A stretch of 64,000 bases of DNA from an uncultured Paracoccaceae bacterium (GCA_947494675.1 CANLVP010000002.1:186001-250000), one strand, 5' to 3'; shown: positions 17,731 through 26,533, numbered from the stretch's first letter. The notes: generated by a model not told the origin, from the letters alone. A program made the numbers and translations.

Positions 17731-18696
17731 ATGCGTATGATCCCCCTTTTGACCGCGGCCCTGATCTGGGCCGCCCCCGCAAGCGCGAACCCTGACTTCT
17801 GGGTGAACGAGTGGCCGAACACGGATTTTGACAAAACCACCGTGGAAAACTGGGTCGAGGTCCTGTCAGGCGGGCCGCCCAAGGACGGCATCCCCTCGGT
17901 CGAGGACCCCAGCTTTCTCGCCGTCGCGGAAGAAACCCGCCTGCAACCCCGTGAACCCGTCATCACGCTTGAGATCGCAGGCGAGGTGCCGCGCGCCTAC
18001 CCGATCCGCTATCTGACCTGGCATGAGATTGTGAACGATGTCGTGGGTGGCGTGCCCGTGGCGGTGACGTTTTGCCCGCTCTGCAATTCCGGCATCACCT
18101 TTGATCGTCGGGTGGACGGCCAAGTGCTGGAATTTGGCGTCTCTGGCAAGCTGCGCAACTCCGACATGATCATGTATGACCGCCAAACCGAAAGCTGGTG
18201 GCAACAGGCCGTTGGCACGGCAATTGTGGGTGAACTCACAGGCACCGAGCTTGTGACACTGCCCAGCTGGATGGAAGGGTGGGAGACCTTTGCCGCCCGC
18301 AATCCCGATGGGATTGTGATGGATCAACCACCAATCTCGCGCCGATACGGGGCGAACCCTTATGTCGGATACGATGGCTCGCGTAAGCCGTTCCTCTTCT
18401 CGGGCGAACTGCCACCGCATGACATCCCGGCCTTGGCCCGTGTGGTGCGTGTCGGCGAACGGGCTTGGCCCTTAACCCGTTTGGCGGAAGAGGGCGAAGT
18501 GTCCGAGGCCGGGGTCGTCATCAGCTGGCAGGAAGGTCAGGCTTCTGCGCTCGATACGCAAGAGATCGCAGCAGGCAAAGAGGTCGGCAATGTCCGGGTG
18601 CGCGATGCGTCGGGTGCCGATCTGCCGCATGACGTAATGTTCGCCTTTGCCTTCCATGCCTTCTGGCCCGACGGCACCTGGATGTTACCAAATTGA
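17731..18696 (+). CDS. DUF3179-domain exported protein
   Basis: A 321-residue protein with a signal peptide (cleavage after A-S-A near residue 22) and a DUF3179 domain. The domain is recognised by the V-A-V-T-F-C-P-L-C-N-S-G motif near residues 109-120, the G-V-S-G-K-L-R-N-S-D-M-I-M-Y segment near 135-150 and the S-W-W-Q-Q motif. The two Cys of C-P-L-C are the most conserved element. Biochemical function is not established. It appears monocistronic. Confidence 0.82.
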   Translation: MRMIPLLTAALIWAAPASANPDFWVNEWPNTDFDKTTVENWVEVLSGGPPKDGIPSVEDPSFLAVAEETRLQPREPVITLEIAGEVPRAYPIRYLTWHEIVNDVVGGVPVAVTFCPLCNSGITFDRRVDGQVLEFGVSGKLRNSDMIMYDRQTESWWQQAVGTAIVGELTGTELVTLPSWMEGWETFAARNPDGIVMDQPPISRRYGANPYVGYDGSRKPFLFSGELPPHDIPALARVVRVGERAWPLTRLAEEGEVSEAGVVISWQEGQASALDTQEIAAGKEVGNVRVRDASGADLPHDVMFAFAFHAFWPDGTWMLPN

Positions 18697-18759
18697 GCGG
18701 GACAAGCCCCGCACGACAATCTGGCGCGGGCTCGACCTGAGCCCCTTTTGATCCAACGG

Positions 18760-20178
18760 TCAGGTGCCGCAAAAGGTTTGGGTCACAACCTCTTGGTCCG
18801 TCGGCGGAATGGCTAAGGCTTCGCGGTTTTCATCCAAGGGCGCATAGGGCTGGGTTATCACGCTTAGCAACTTGTGGAATGGGCCAAGATCGCCCGTGAC
18901 CGCTGCCGTGATGACCGCTTCAATCTGGTGGTTGCGCGGAATGATTTGCGGATTTGCTCGCGCCATCGTGCTTAGATGATCGTCTGTGCGCAACGCAACC
19001 CAACGCGCCTGCCAAGCGGCAAAACCATCGCGGTCAGTAAACTGATCCACGGCCGCGTCGGTCCCAAGGGTCGCAAAGACATTGGTAAAGTCAGCCCCCC
19101 CATCCGCCATCATCACCAGCAGATTATCAATAAGTGCACGGTCCTGCGCGGTCCGGTCCGCCAGTCCCAACTTGGTTGCAAAAACATCCAGGTAAGCCGC
19201 CTCATAATGATCGGCAAAGGTGTTCACCGTCTCCGTAAACTGCGTGATCGCGGCGTCCCTGTCCGGCATCAACGGGATCAAACTGGTGGCAAGCTGCGCG
19301 CAGTTCCAAGCCGCGATCCCCGGTTGGTTGCCATAGGCATAGCGGCCCATCTGATCGATTGAGCTAAAGACCTTGGCGGGGTGATAGTTGTCCATGAAGG
19401 CACAGGGGCCATAGTCAATCGTCTCACCCGCCACACTGCAATTGTCGGTATTCATCACGCCATGGATGAAACCAAGGCCCATCCATTTGGCGACCAGTTC
19501 AGCCTGTGCCTGAACCACGGCATGCAGCAGATCGTTGGGCGTTTTCGCATCGGGATAATGCCGTGCGACGGTATGTTCAAAAAGCGCCGTCAGCGCCTCA
19601 ATATCGCCGCGCGAGGCGTGGACCTGAAAGGTTCCGACACGGATATGGCTTTGGGCCACGCGGGTCAGGATGGCGCCGGGCAAGCGCGCCTCGCGGTAGA
19701 CATCTTCGCCGGTGCTGACCGCCGCCAATGCGCGGGTCGTGGGCACGCCCATCGCATGCATCGCTTCTGACACGAGATATTCGCGCAGGACGGGCCCCAG
19801 CCAGGACCGGCCATCGCCGCTGCGCGAATAGGGGGTGCGCCCCGATCCTTTAAGCTGAATGTCCCGGCGTAGGCCGTCTGTGCCGACAACCTCACCCAAC
19901 AAGATCGCGCGTCCGTCGCCCAATTGTGGGTTCCAATGGCCAAACTGATGGGCGGCGTAAAGCTGGGCGAGCGGGTGACTGCCCGCAGCCGGCGCATTGC
20001 CTGCAAAAACCGCGAGGGCCTCATCCGACCCAAACCATTCCGCATCAATCCCCAAGGTGGCCGCAAGGTCATCGTTACGCGCAATCCACGCAGGCGCTTT
20101 CACCGGGGTCGGGGCCAGCGTCGTGAACATCTGCGCAGGCAATTGCGCAAAGGTATTGTCAAACGGGATCGCCGTCAC
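18760..20178 (-). CDS. selO: SelO-family protein adenylyltransferase (pseudokinase fold)
   Basis: A 472-residue SelO/YdiU protein. SelO has a protein-kinase-like fold with flipped ATP and transfers AMP to Ser/Thr/Tyr of target proteins. Seen here: the N-terminal F-D-N-T-F-A-Q-L-P motif, Q-L-K-G-S-G-R-T-P-Y-S-R-S-G-D-G-R, the H-G-V-M-N-T-D-N catalytic-loop-like motif, D-Y-G-P-C-A-F-M-D, and a C-terminal Cys three residues from the end where eukaryotic SelO carries selenocysteine. The GTG at 20178 overlaps the upstream GNAT stop (GTGA). The open frame further upstream lies inside the GNAT gene and is not SelO-like. Confidence 0.92.
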   Translation of the reverse strand: MTAIPFDNTFAQLPAQMFTTLAPTPVKAPAWIARNDDLAATLGIDAEWFGSDEALAVFAGNAPAAGSHPLAQLYAAHQFGHWNPQLGDGRAILLGEVVGTDGLRRDIQLKGSGRTPYSRSGDGRSWLGPVLREYLVSEAMHAMGVPTTRALAAVSTGEDVYREARLPGAILTRVAQSHIRVGTFQVHASRGDIEALTALFEHTVARHYPDAKTPNDLLHAVVQAQAELVAKWMGLGFIHGVMNTDNCSVAGETIDYGPCAFMDNYHPAKVFSSIDQMGRYAYGNQPGIAAWNCAQLATSLIPLMPDRDAAITQFTETVNTFADHYEAAYLDVFATKLGLADRTAQDRALIDNLLVMMADGGADFTNVFATLGTDAAVDQFTDRDGFAAWQARWVALRTDDHLSTMARANPQIIPRNHQIEAVITAAVTGDLGPFHKLLSVITQPYAPLDENREALAIPPTDQEVVTQTFCGT

Positions 20179-20624
20179 AGCCGATCCGTCAGCAGCAAGA
20201 CCGTTTCGGCACCAGAGAACCCAACCTTTCGGCAGAACCGCGCGGCGGGATCGTCTGATGTGCCTGCATGGGCGTGCAGCGCCTTCATCCCGGCCTCGCG
20301 CAATGACACGGCGACTGCGTGGACCACCTCTGTCCCGATCCCGCGATTGCGCACAGAGGGCCTGATGTAGACCTCTGCCAGCCAACCGATCATACCGCCA
20401 AGCGGCACTGACCAGCCAAAGGTCACCATGACATAGCCCAGGGGCGCCCGCTGCGGCCCGATCAGCCAAACAGCGCCAAGCGGCGATCCGGCGACCAGGG
20501 GGTCAACAACTGTCGCACGGTGGGCGTCGTCATAGGGCAGGGCGACCTCTTCATGGTAGCTCCCCATCAGATCGATCACGCGCGGCGCGTCGGCTGGAGC
20601 AGCAAGCGTCAGGGCCGTGGTCAT
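20175..20624 (-). CDS. GNAT-family N-acetyltransferase
   Basis: A 149-residue GNAT acetyltransferase. The acetyl-CoA P-loop-like motif R-N-R-G-I-G-T-E-V lies near residues 93-101 after the beta strand I-G-W-L-A-E-V-Y-I. Substrate unknown. It overlaps the nucleoside hydrolase gene upstream (ATGA) and selO downstream (GTGA), so the three genes form one tightly coupled unit. Confidence 0.85.
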   Translation of the reverse strand: MTTALTLAAPADAPRVIDLMGSYHEEVALPYDDAHRATVVDPLVAGSPLGAVWLIGPQRAPLGYVMVTFGWSVPLGGMIGWLAEVYIRPSVRNRGIGTEVVHAVAVSLREAGMKALHAHAGTSDDPAARFCRKVGFSGAETVLLLTDRL

Positions 20625-21562
20625 AACCGCGCCAGACGGTCAGCGAGCAGTTCGAAAAAGCCCGCCGCATCCATGTCACCCATAAAGAGCGCATTGGCCG
20701 AGCGATCCGTGACGCGCCACCAATCGGCGACCGTCATGCCAAGGGTCAGCTCTGACTGGGTCTCAATCTCAACGTTGATATGGCGTCCTGAAAACAGCTC
20801 TGGCTTGATCAGATAGGCGATCACGCAAGGGTCATGCAGCGGCGCGCCTTCGGATCCGTATTTCTCTTTGTCGAAGCGCTCAAAAAAGTCAGTCCATGCT
20901 GCGACCATCGTGCCGACATCGCTGCCCATGTCGCGAAATGCGTCGACGCGGTCCCGTGTGGTTAGCGCCTTGTGGGTGACATCCAACGGCATCACGACGA
21001 TTGGCACGCCCGAACCAAACACGATCTTGGCCGCCTCGGGGTCCACGTAGATGTTGAATTCAGCCGCCGGTGTGATGTTGCCCACCTCGAAATAGGCCCC
21101 GCCCATCAGCACAATTTCCTGCACCTTTTCAACGATGTCAGGGGCGCGTTCAAATGCGACAGCGATGTTGGTCAGTGGACCAAGGGGACACAACGTTACG
21201 GTGCCTGCAGGTTCGGCACGCAGCGTTTCGATAATGAAATCAACGGCATGCTGTTCTTGCAACGGCATTGTCGGATCAGCCATCTGCGGGCCATCAAGCC
21301 CGGTCTTGCCGTGCACATGTTCAGCCGTCACCAGTTTACGGGCAATCGGCGCATCACAGCCTGCAAACACCTTGGTGTCAGGCTTGCCTGCCAATTCGCA
21401 CACGATGCGGGCGTTCTTTTGCGTCAGCGACAGAGGCACATTGCCCGCAACTGCGGTCACGCCCAGAACCTCGATTTCTTCCGGTGATGCCAGCGCCAGA
21501 AGAATGGCGACCGCGTCATCCTGTCCGGGGTCTGTGTCGATGATGATCTTACGAGGCGCCAT
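20621..21562 (-). CDS. Inosine-uridine-type nucleoside hydrolase
   Basis: A 313-residue nucleoside hydrolase that cleaves ribonucleosides to ribose and free base for salvage. The Ca2+-binding signature I-I-D-T-D-P-G-Q-D-D is at residues 7-16, M-G-G-A-Y-F is near 153, the E-F-N-I-Y-V-D-P-E-A-A segment is near 170, and L-H-D-P-C is near 241. First gene of the hydrolase-GNAT-selO unit. Specificity among IUNH subgroups cannot be set from sequence alone. Confidence 0.92.
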   Translation of the reverse strand: MAPRKIIIDTDPGQDDAVAILLALASPEEIEVLGVTAVAGNVPLSLTQKNARIVCELAGKPDTKVFAGCDAPIARKLVTAEHVHGKTGLDGPQMADPTMPLQEQHAVDFIIETLRAEPAGTVTLCPLGPLTNIAVAFERAPDIVEKVQEIVLMGGAYFEVGNITPAAEFNIYVDPEAAKIVFGSGVPIVVMPLDVTHKALTTRDRVDAFRDMGSDVGTMVAAWTDFFERFDKEKYGSEGAPLHDPCVIAYLIKPELFSGRHINVEIETQSELTLGMTVADWWRVTDRSANALFMGDMDAAGFFELLADRLARL

Positions 21563-21620
21563 GCGTGTTCCTTATTCTCAGGCGCGCACTTTGACCGCTG
21601 AGGCGCGTAGGGGCAAGGGG

Positions 21621-21830
21621 TCAGACTCGCCCCTCGCGCAGAAGCCGGGCGTGTAAGTCACTTTGCCCCGGGTGGTTCTGTTCGAGCGCAAAGATATAGG
21701 CGTGGGTTAGGTAAAAACAGGCGGCATCCAGGTCGTTGGCCTGATCCGCGGCCTGTGCGTAAAGATCGACCAATCCCCAATGATCGCCCGCTTCATGTGC
21801 GGCCAGCAACTGGGCATCAAGCGGGCTCAT
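21621..21830 (-). CDS. Small conserved protein coupled to the Rieske oxygenase gene
   Basis: A 69-residue helical protein (L-D-A-Q-L-L-A-A-H-E-A-G-D then a Y-A-Q-A-A-D-Q-A helix and F-Y-L-T-H-A-Y-I-F-A-L-E), like a single TPR-type helix pair. The ATG at 21830 shares its A with the stop of the Rieske gene (TGATG), so translation is probably coupled. Function unknown; perhaps an accessory or assembly factor, which is inference from coupling only. Confidence 0.65.
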   Translation of the reverse strand: MSPLDAQLLAAHEAGDHWGLVDLYAQAADQANDLDAACFYLTHAYIFALEQNHPGQSDLHARLLREGRV

Positions 21831-22987
21831 CAGGCTGATTTGGCGCGATGGGCTTCGATTTGACTGGCAATCCAATCGTGAAAACAATGGGTGGCATTGT
21901 CCATCGCAGGGCTAAAGCGCCCACCATCGAACTCTGTCGCAAAGCGACCGGCCTGAAGTCCTTCAACAGCCCAGATATCTTCGTCAAAGACAACCTTCCA
22001 TCGGGCGGCATTCTCGGCCCGCAGGGCGGCGTCGGTTTTGTCGCTGGCATAGAACAGATGGATCTGTTCGGTCGTCCAGGAAAGCTCATTAGGTTGCAGC
22101 ACGATTGAGAAACAATGCTCGCGCTGCGCACCCAAAAGGACATTGGGATAGACGACGATATATTCCGCACCTTCGTTCCAGAATTCATCAAGCCCCGCGA
22201 AGTCTGGAAAAACGGTGCCGTCTTCGGCCTTAATTTGCTGATAGGCGGTGACACCCTGACCAGAATAGTGGCCAAGTTCTGCGATGTTGTAATGATCTTC
22301 AAGCCGTGAATAGCTGTTCAGGCCGGGGTGGACCCATGGCAGGTGATAGCTTTCGCAAAAATTTTCGACGGCGAGCTTCCAGTTCGATTTGACCCGCAAT
22401 GTCAGATGGCTTTCCGGGCCGCCGGGGTACATCGGCTTGTCGAAGTCTTTCCATCTCTCCAAAAGCCCGGCGTGAACCTCTTCAAACGGATCGGCCTGAC
22501 CGTCGATATTGACAAAGACCGTGTTGAACCAGATGTGGCTGCGCACTTCGATCAGGCCCAGATCGTCTTTGACGATGGCCTCATGGGTGTTGTGGCCGGG
22601 GCCGCCGACATGGGGGGTGCTGACCAATTTGCCTGCGGTGGAATAACACCACGAATGGTAGGGACAGCGGATCGCACCTTCGATCTTGCGGGGTTCGGAG
22701 ACGAGGATCATGCCGCGATGACGGCAGATGTTTTGAAAGACGCGCACTTGCCCGGATTTGTCGCGGATCAGCAAGAGCGGGATGCCCAGAAACTCAATCG
22801 GTTTGGCATCACCGTTCTCTGGCACGTCAGAGGTCACTGCCAATCCGGTCCAGTTGGCAAAAAGGACGGCGTGCTTTTCTTCTTCGAAAACAACGGGATC
22901 AATGTAGTGCGCGTTGGGCAACCCTTGGGCGTTTTCAACGTCGCGCCGGACAGCCGATAGATCGGACAGGGGCAGGTCTTTGGCCAT
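21830..22987 (-). CDS. Rieske non-haem iron oxygenase, alpha subunit
   Basis: A 385-residue ring-hydroxylating-type oxygenase. The Rieske [2Fe-2S] ligands are C88-x-H90 and C108-x2-H111. The mononuclear iron site has H215 and H220 in the E-S-Y-H-L-P-W-V-H segment. At the position of the bridging Asp found in aromatic dioxygenases there is a Glu (E212), a feature of oxygenases acting on quaternary amines such as carnitine or glycine betaine. Substrate is therefore inferred only loosely. Start at 22987 follows AAAGGAG. No reductase gene is nearby. Confidence 0.85.
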   Translation of the reverse strand: MAKDLPLSDLSAVRRDVENAQGLPNAHYIDPVVFEEEKHAVLFANWTGLAVTSDVPENGDAKPIEFLGIPLLLIRDKSGQVRVFQNICRHRGMILVSEPRKIEGAIRCPYHSWCYSTAGKLVSTPHVGGPGHNTHEAIVKDDLGLIEVRSHIWFNTVFVNIDGQADPFEEVHAGLLERWKDFDKPMYPGGPESHLTLRVKSNWKLAVENFCESYHLPWVHPGLNSYSRLEDHYNIAELGHYSGQGVTAYQQIKAEDGTVFPDFAGLDEFWNEGAEYIVVYPNVLLGAQREHCFSIVLQPNELSWTTEQIHLFYASDKTDAALRAENAARWKVVFDEDIWAVEGLQAGRFATEFDGGRFSPAMDNATHCFHDWIASQIEAHRAKSA

Positions 22988-23316
22988 ATCACATCTCCTT
23001 TGATCCCGGTCGATTGGAATCAAACTAGCAGATCAGCCGTATTCTTGGATGTTTTGTTGGCGACTTGCGCTTCCCTCACAGCGACCTGTTGGCGGTGGAT
23101 GGCCCATTGAGCCGATCCGCATCGGTCAAGAATTGCCAGTTTTAGGCAACCGCAAAAACCCGGCACTGGGACGCCGAACCAGACGCGGCGTTCTGGCGTC
23201 TCGCTGCCGGTTTTGGACGGATTTTCGGGCACCCCTCGTGCTGCGAGGGAAGGGGCCACATGTTCACTGCAGCACCGACAAAACGTCTGGTGTGATGTCC
23301 AAAGGAGAAATCCAAC
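22988..23316. other. Divergent intergenic region without a recognised gene
   Basis: 329 bp between the Rieske gene (left) and an EF-hand gene (right). It must hold both promoters. I see a weak interrupted inverted repeat (arms at 23170-23175 and 23195-23200, GACGCC/GGCGTC) but no coding frame with a ribosome site and no recognisable operator. Confidence 0.5.
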
Positions 23317-23565
23317 ATGACGACCAAGACAATCCTGACCATCCCTGCAGCCCTTATTCTTATGGCTGTTCCCGCCATTGCACAGGACGCGGCGATCGAT
23401 GTGAATGCCGACGGTATGTACAGTTTCCCAGAGCTTCAGGCCGCAATGCCTGAGATGACCGAAGAAGATTTCACCACGATCGACGTCACAGGCGATGGCC
23501 TGCTTGATGCGGATGAAATCGCCGCTGCGACAGAAGCAGGCATATTGCCTGCCATGGACGGCTGA
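23317..23565 (+). CDS. Small exported EF-hand protein
   Basis: An 82-residue protein with a signal peptide (cleavage after A-I-A near residue 22) and two EF-hand-like loops: D-V-N-A-D-G-M-Y-S-F-P-E-L (about 28-40) and D-V-T-G-D-G-L-L-D-A-D-E-I (about 56-68). The second is a canonical D-x-D/T-x-D-G pattern ending in Glu. Predicted periplasmic Ca2+ binder. AAAGGAG precedes the ATG. Another EF-hand protein follows. Confidence 0.78.
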   Translation: MTTKTILTIPAALILMAVPAIAQDAAIDVNADGMYSFPELQAAMPEMTEEDFTTIDVTGDGLLDADEIAAATEAGILPAMDG

Positions 23566-23640
23566 TCGGGACCTAGTCACTGATCGGCCCAGGCCCTTAG
23601 CGTGTCGCCCCAATCGCACGTCAGGGGCCGTCAATCAAAG

Positions 23641-23672
23641 CAACTGCCCGGAGCCTCCCAGCCGGGCAGTTG
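23641..23672 (+). terminator. Hairpin between two EF-hand genes
   Basis: Perfect 11-bp stem CAACTGCCCGG / CCGGGCAGTTG with a 10-nt loop, 75 nt after the first EF-hand stop. Only a short T-rich tail (TGATTT) follows, so it may be a weak terminator. Confidence 0.55.
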
Positions 23673-23812
23673 TGATTTGGGTTCGGCGCATTTTTGCCAC
23701 CCTCCGATCACCCCGCGACGGATGTGCGCGAGTGGTGCGTTTCACACTCAGTTCACCAGCTGAACGAGTGCTGTGTTTCCTCCCAACACCGATAAATGGA
23801 AAAGGAACAATC

Positions 23813-24040
23813 ATGACTTATCAAGCCATTACGCCACTCTTTGCGACCCTTGCTATCCTCGGACTTTCGGCCTGTGATGGTCCCGGTTATGCGGCTGGCG
23901 ATGGGCTTTCGTTTGTGGAAGCCCACCGGATCGACAGTGATCTGAGCGCCGTCGAATTCGCTGCCGCTGACACCAACGGCGACTACGCGCTGTCGCAAGA
24001 GGAATTCGACGATATTGATAGCGACGACCTGAAGGACTAA
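23813..24040 (+). CDS. Small EF-hand lipoprotein
   Basis: A 75-residue protein with a lipoprotein signal (L-G-L-S-A-C, Cys21) and one EF-hand-like loop, D-T-N-G-D-Y-A-L-S-Q-E-E-F (about 54-66), then an acidic C-terminus. The ATG at 23813 follows AAAGGA; the frame is open upstream but only through non-coding-looking sequence. Likely outer- or inner-membrane-anchored Ca2+ binder. Function unknown. Confidence 0.72.
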   Translation: MTYQAITPLFATLAILGLSACDGPGYAAGDGLSFVEAHRIDSDLSAVEFAAADTNGDYALSQEEFDDIDSDDLKD

Positions 24041-24045
24041 GCGTC

Positions 24046-24609
24046 CTAGCTGGCGCCGCGCGACAATGCTGCGACGCCAGTACGCGCCACCTCTTGCAGA
24101 CCCAAGGGGCGCATCAGATCGGCGAAGGCGTCGATTTTCTCGGGCGTGCCGGTAATCTCAAACACGAATGATTCCAACGTGCTATCCACCACATTGGCGC
24201 GAAAAATATCGGCCAGACGGATCGCTTCGATCCGGTGATCGCCTTTGCCTGCCACCTTGAAAAGCGCCAGTTCCCGCTCGACTGATGCACCCTCAACCGT
24301 GAGGTCGTGCACATCGTGAACTGGCACGATCCGGCCCAGCTGTGCCTTGATCTGGTTGATCACCTGCGGCGTGCCAGAGGTGACGATGGTGATGCGCGAA
24401 AGATGACCTGTATGATCGATCTCGGCCACGGTCAGGCTTTCGATATTATAGCCACGGCCCGAGAATAACCCGATGACCCTCGCTAGAACCCCCGGTTCGT
24501 TTTCGACGATGACGGCCAATGTGTGACGCTCAACCTCGTCCCCGAAGGTCGAGCGGAGGTCATACGCGGAATGGCTGGTAGAGCCTTTTTTGATCTTGAG
24601 CGGTGACAT
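24046..24609 (-). CDS. ilvN: Acetolactate synthase regulatory (small) subunit
   Basis: A 187-residue small subunit of acetohydroxyacid synthase (IlvN/IlvH), which activates the catalytic subunit and mediates valine feedback inhibition. An N-terminal ACT domain (about 28-100) carries N-E-P-G-V-L-A-R-V-I-G-L-F-S-G-R-G-Y-N-I, and a second C-terminal regulatory domain follows. It is 141 bp downstream of ilvB on the same strand and probably in the same attenuated operon. Confidence 0.93.
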   Translation of the reverse strand: MSPLKIKKGSTSHSAYDLRSTFGDEVERHTLAVIVENEPGVLARVIGLFSGRGYNIESLTVAEIDHTGHLSRITIVTSGTPQVINQIKAQLGRIVPVHDVHDLTVEGASVERELALFKVAGKGDHRIEAIRLADIFRANVVDSTLESFVFEITGTPEKIDAFADLMRPLGLQEVARTGVAALSRGAS

Positions 24610-24641
24610 TTATTTCGTCCCTTTGTTTTTCGATTTTGGGG

Positions 24642-24680
24642 ATGCAGAACCTGTGCACGCCCCATACAGAACCCATGCAC
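24642..24680. repeat. Imperfect 17-bp direct repeats in the ilvB-ilvN spacer
   Basis: Two 17-bp copies (24642-24658 and 24664-24680) start 22 bp apart and match at 14 of 17 positions around a CAGAACC core. No function recognised. Confidence 0.4.
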
Positions 24681-24750
24681 AACCTATATGCATCGAAGTC
24701 CTAACCCGCGTTAACCGTGCGGTGCTTGCCCGGATTAACGCAGTCTTCAT

Positions 24751-26505
24751 TTATACCAACGCCCCACCGGCACCCTGAATCGCATTCGCGGTGTCGGCGT
24801 TTTCGCCCAAGAGCATTTCGTTGTGTGGTTTACCTGATGGGATCATCGGGAAGCAGTTTTCGTGCTTTTCCACCAGACAGTCGAAGACAACTGGGCCGTC
24901 GTGGTTGATCATTTCCATGATCGCGTCGTCCAGATCGGCGGGGTCAGAGCAGATGATGCCCTTGGCCCCGAACGCATCGGCGAGTTTCACAAAGTCGGGC
25001 AGGGCTTCGGACCATGATTGGCTGTAGCGCTCGCCGTGCAGCAGCTCTTGCCACTGGCGGACCATGCCAAGGCGTTCGTTGTTGAGGATGAATTGCTTGA
25101 CCGGCAGTTGATACTGCATCGCGGTGCCAAGCTCCTGCATGTTCATCAGCCAGGACGCTTCACCGGCGACGTTAATGACGAGGCTGTCACGATGCGCCAT
25201 CTGGACGCCAATGGAGGCCGGGAAGCCGTAACCCATGGTGCCAAGGCCACCGGATGTCATCCAGCGGTTCGGGTCTTCGAACCCCAGGTATTGCGCGGCC
25301 CACATCTGGTGCTGGCCCACTTCGGTGGTGATGTAGCGGTCGTGGCCTTTGGTCAGTTCCTCAAGCCGGGTGAGGGCGTGCTGCGGACGGATGGTTTTGC
25401 CTTCTTGTTTGAAGGCAAGGCAATCCACTTTGCGCCATTCGTTGATCTGGCCCCACCATTTGGCAAGGTTTTCCTTGTCAGTTTTGCGACCGCGGGATTT
25501 CCAAACGTTCAGCAGGTCTTCCAACACATGGGCGCAATCGCCAAGGATCGGCATGTCGACGTGAATGACCTTGTTGATCGAAGAGGCATCAATATCAATA
25601 TGCGCCTTCTTCGACTTTGGGCTAAAGGCATCAACGCGGCCTGTGATCCGGTCGTCAAAGCGCGCGCCGATGTTGATCATCAGATCGCAATCATGCATCG
25701 CCATGTTCGCCTCATAAAGGCCGTGCATTCCGAGCATCCCCAGCCAGTTGTCGCCAGAGGCCGGATAGCAGCCCAGACCCATCAGGGTTGAGGTGATCGG
25801 GAAATTCGTGGCGGCTACCAATTCGCGCAAAAGCTGCGTGGCGGCTGGGCCAGAGTTGATGATGCCGCCGCCGGTGTAAAATACCGGGCGCTTGGCCTTT
25901 TCCATGGCTTTGGCAAGCTCGGTGATCATCTCGATGTCACCTTTGACCTGCGGGGCGTAATGCGATTTGCGCTTGGCCTTTTCGGTATAGGTGCCGCTGG
26001 CAAACTGCACATCCTTGGGGATGTCGATCAGCACCGGACCGGGGCGGCCAGAGGTGGCGACGTGGAACGCCTCGTGCATGACACCGGACAGGGTGTCGGT
26101 CTCTTTCACCAGCCAGTTATGCTTGGTGCAGGGGCGGGTAATGCCAACGGTGTCCGCCTCTTGAAAGGCGTCAGAACCGATCATGAAGGTGGGCACCTGA
26201 CCAGTGAGCACGATGATCGGGATGCTGTCCATCAGCGCGTCCGTCAGGCCGGTCACCGCATTGGTGGCACCGGGGCCAGAAGTCACAAGCGCCACGCCGG
26301 GTTTGCCGGTGGAGCGGGCGTAACCTTCGGCGGCATGAACCGCACCCTGTTCGTGGCGCACAAGGATGTGCTGGATGTGGTTTTGCTGAAAGATCTCATC
26401 ATAGATCGGCAGGACGGCACCGCCGGGGTATCCAAAGACCGTATCGACGCCTTGGTCGATCAGGGCCTGCACCACCATTTTCGCGCCGGTCATTTGCTTG
26501 CTCAT
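24751..26505 (-). CDS. ilvB: Acetolactate synthase catalytic (large) subunit
   Basis: A 584-residue thiamine diphosphate enzyme that condenses pyruvate with pyruvate or 2-ketobutyrate, the first common step of valine, leucine and isoleucine synthesis. The G-Y-P-G-G-A-V-L-P motif is near residue 24, the catalytic Glu lies in R-H-E-Q-G-A-V-H-A-A-E-G-Y-A-R, and full N-terminal, central and C-terminal domains are present. A leader peptide and terminator immediately upstream indicate attenuation by branched-chain aminoacyl-tRNA supply. Confidence 0.96.
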   Translation of the reverse strand: MSKQMTGAKMVVQALIDQGVDTVFGYPGGAVLPIYDEIFQQNHIQHILVRHEQGAVHAAEGYARSTGKPGVALVTSGPGATNAVTGLTDALMDSIPIIVLTGQVPTFMIGSDAFQEADTVGITRPCTKHNWLVKETDTLSGVMHEAFHVATSGRPGPVLIDIPKDVQFASGTYTEKAKRKSHYAPQVKGDIEMITELAKAMEKAKRPVFYTGGGIINSGPAATQLLRELVAATNFPITSTLMGLGCYPASGDNWLGMLGMHGLYEANMAMHDCDLMINIGARFDDRITGRVDAFSPKSKKAHIDIDASSINKVIHVDMPILGDCAHVLEDLLNVWKSRGRKTDKENLAKWWGQINEWRKVDCLAFKQEGKTIRPQHALTRLEELTKGHDRYITTEVGQHQMWAAQYLGFEDPNRWMTSGGLGTMGYGFPASIGVQMAHRDSLVINVAGEASWLMNMQELGTAMQYQLPVKQFILNNERLGMVRQWQELLHGERYSQSWSEALPDFVKLADAFGAKGIICSDPADLDDAIMEMINHDGPVVFDCLVEKHENCFPMIPSGKPHNEMLLGENADTANAIQGAGGALV

Positions 26506-26533
26506 CTTCTGTGTCCTTTTGAGCGTCAGTCAT

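Noticed and set aside
18760-20469. A longer SelO reading with about 97 extra N-terminal residues
   Set aside because: The extra part lies inside the GNAT gene in another frame; SelO proteins begin at the F-D-N-T-F-A-Q-L motif and a GTG overlaps the GNAT stop.
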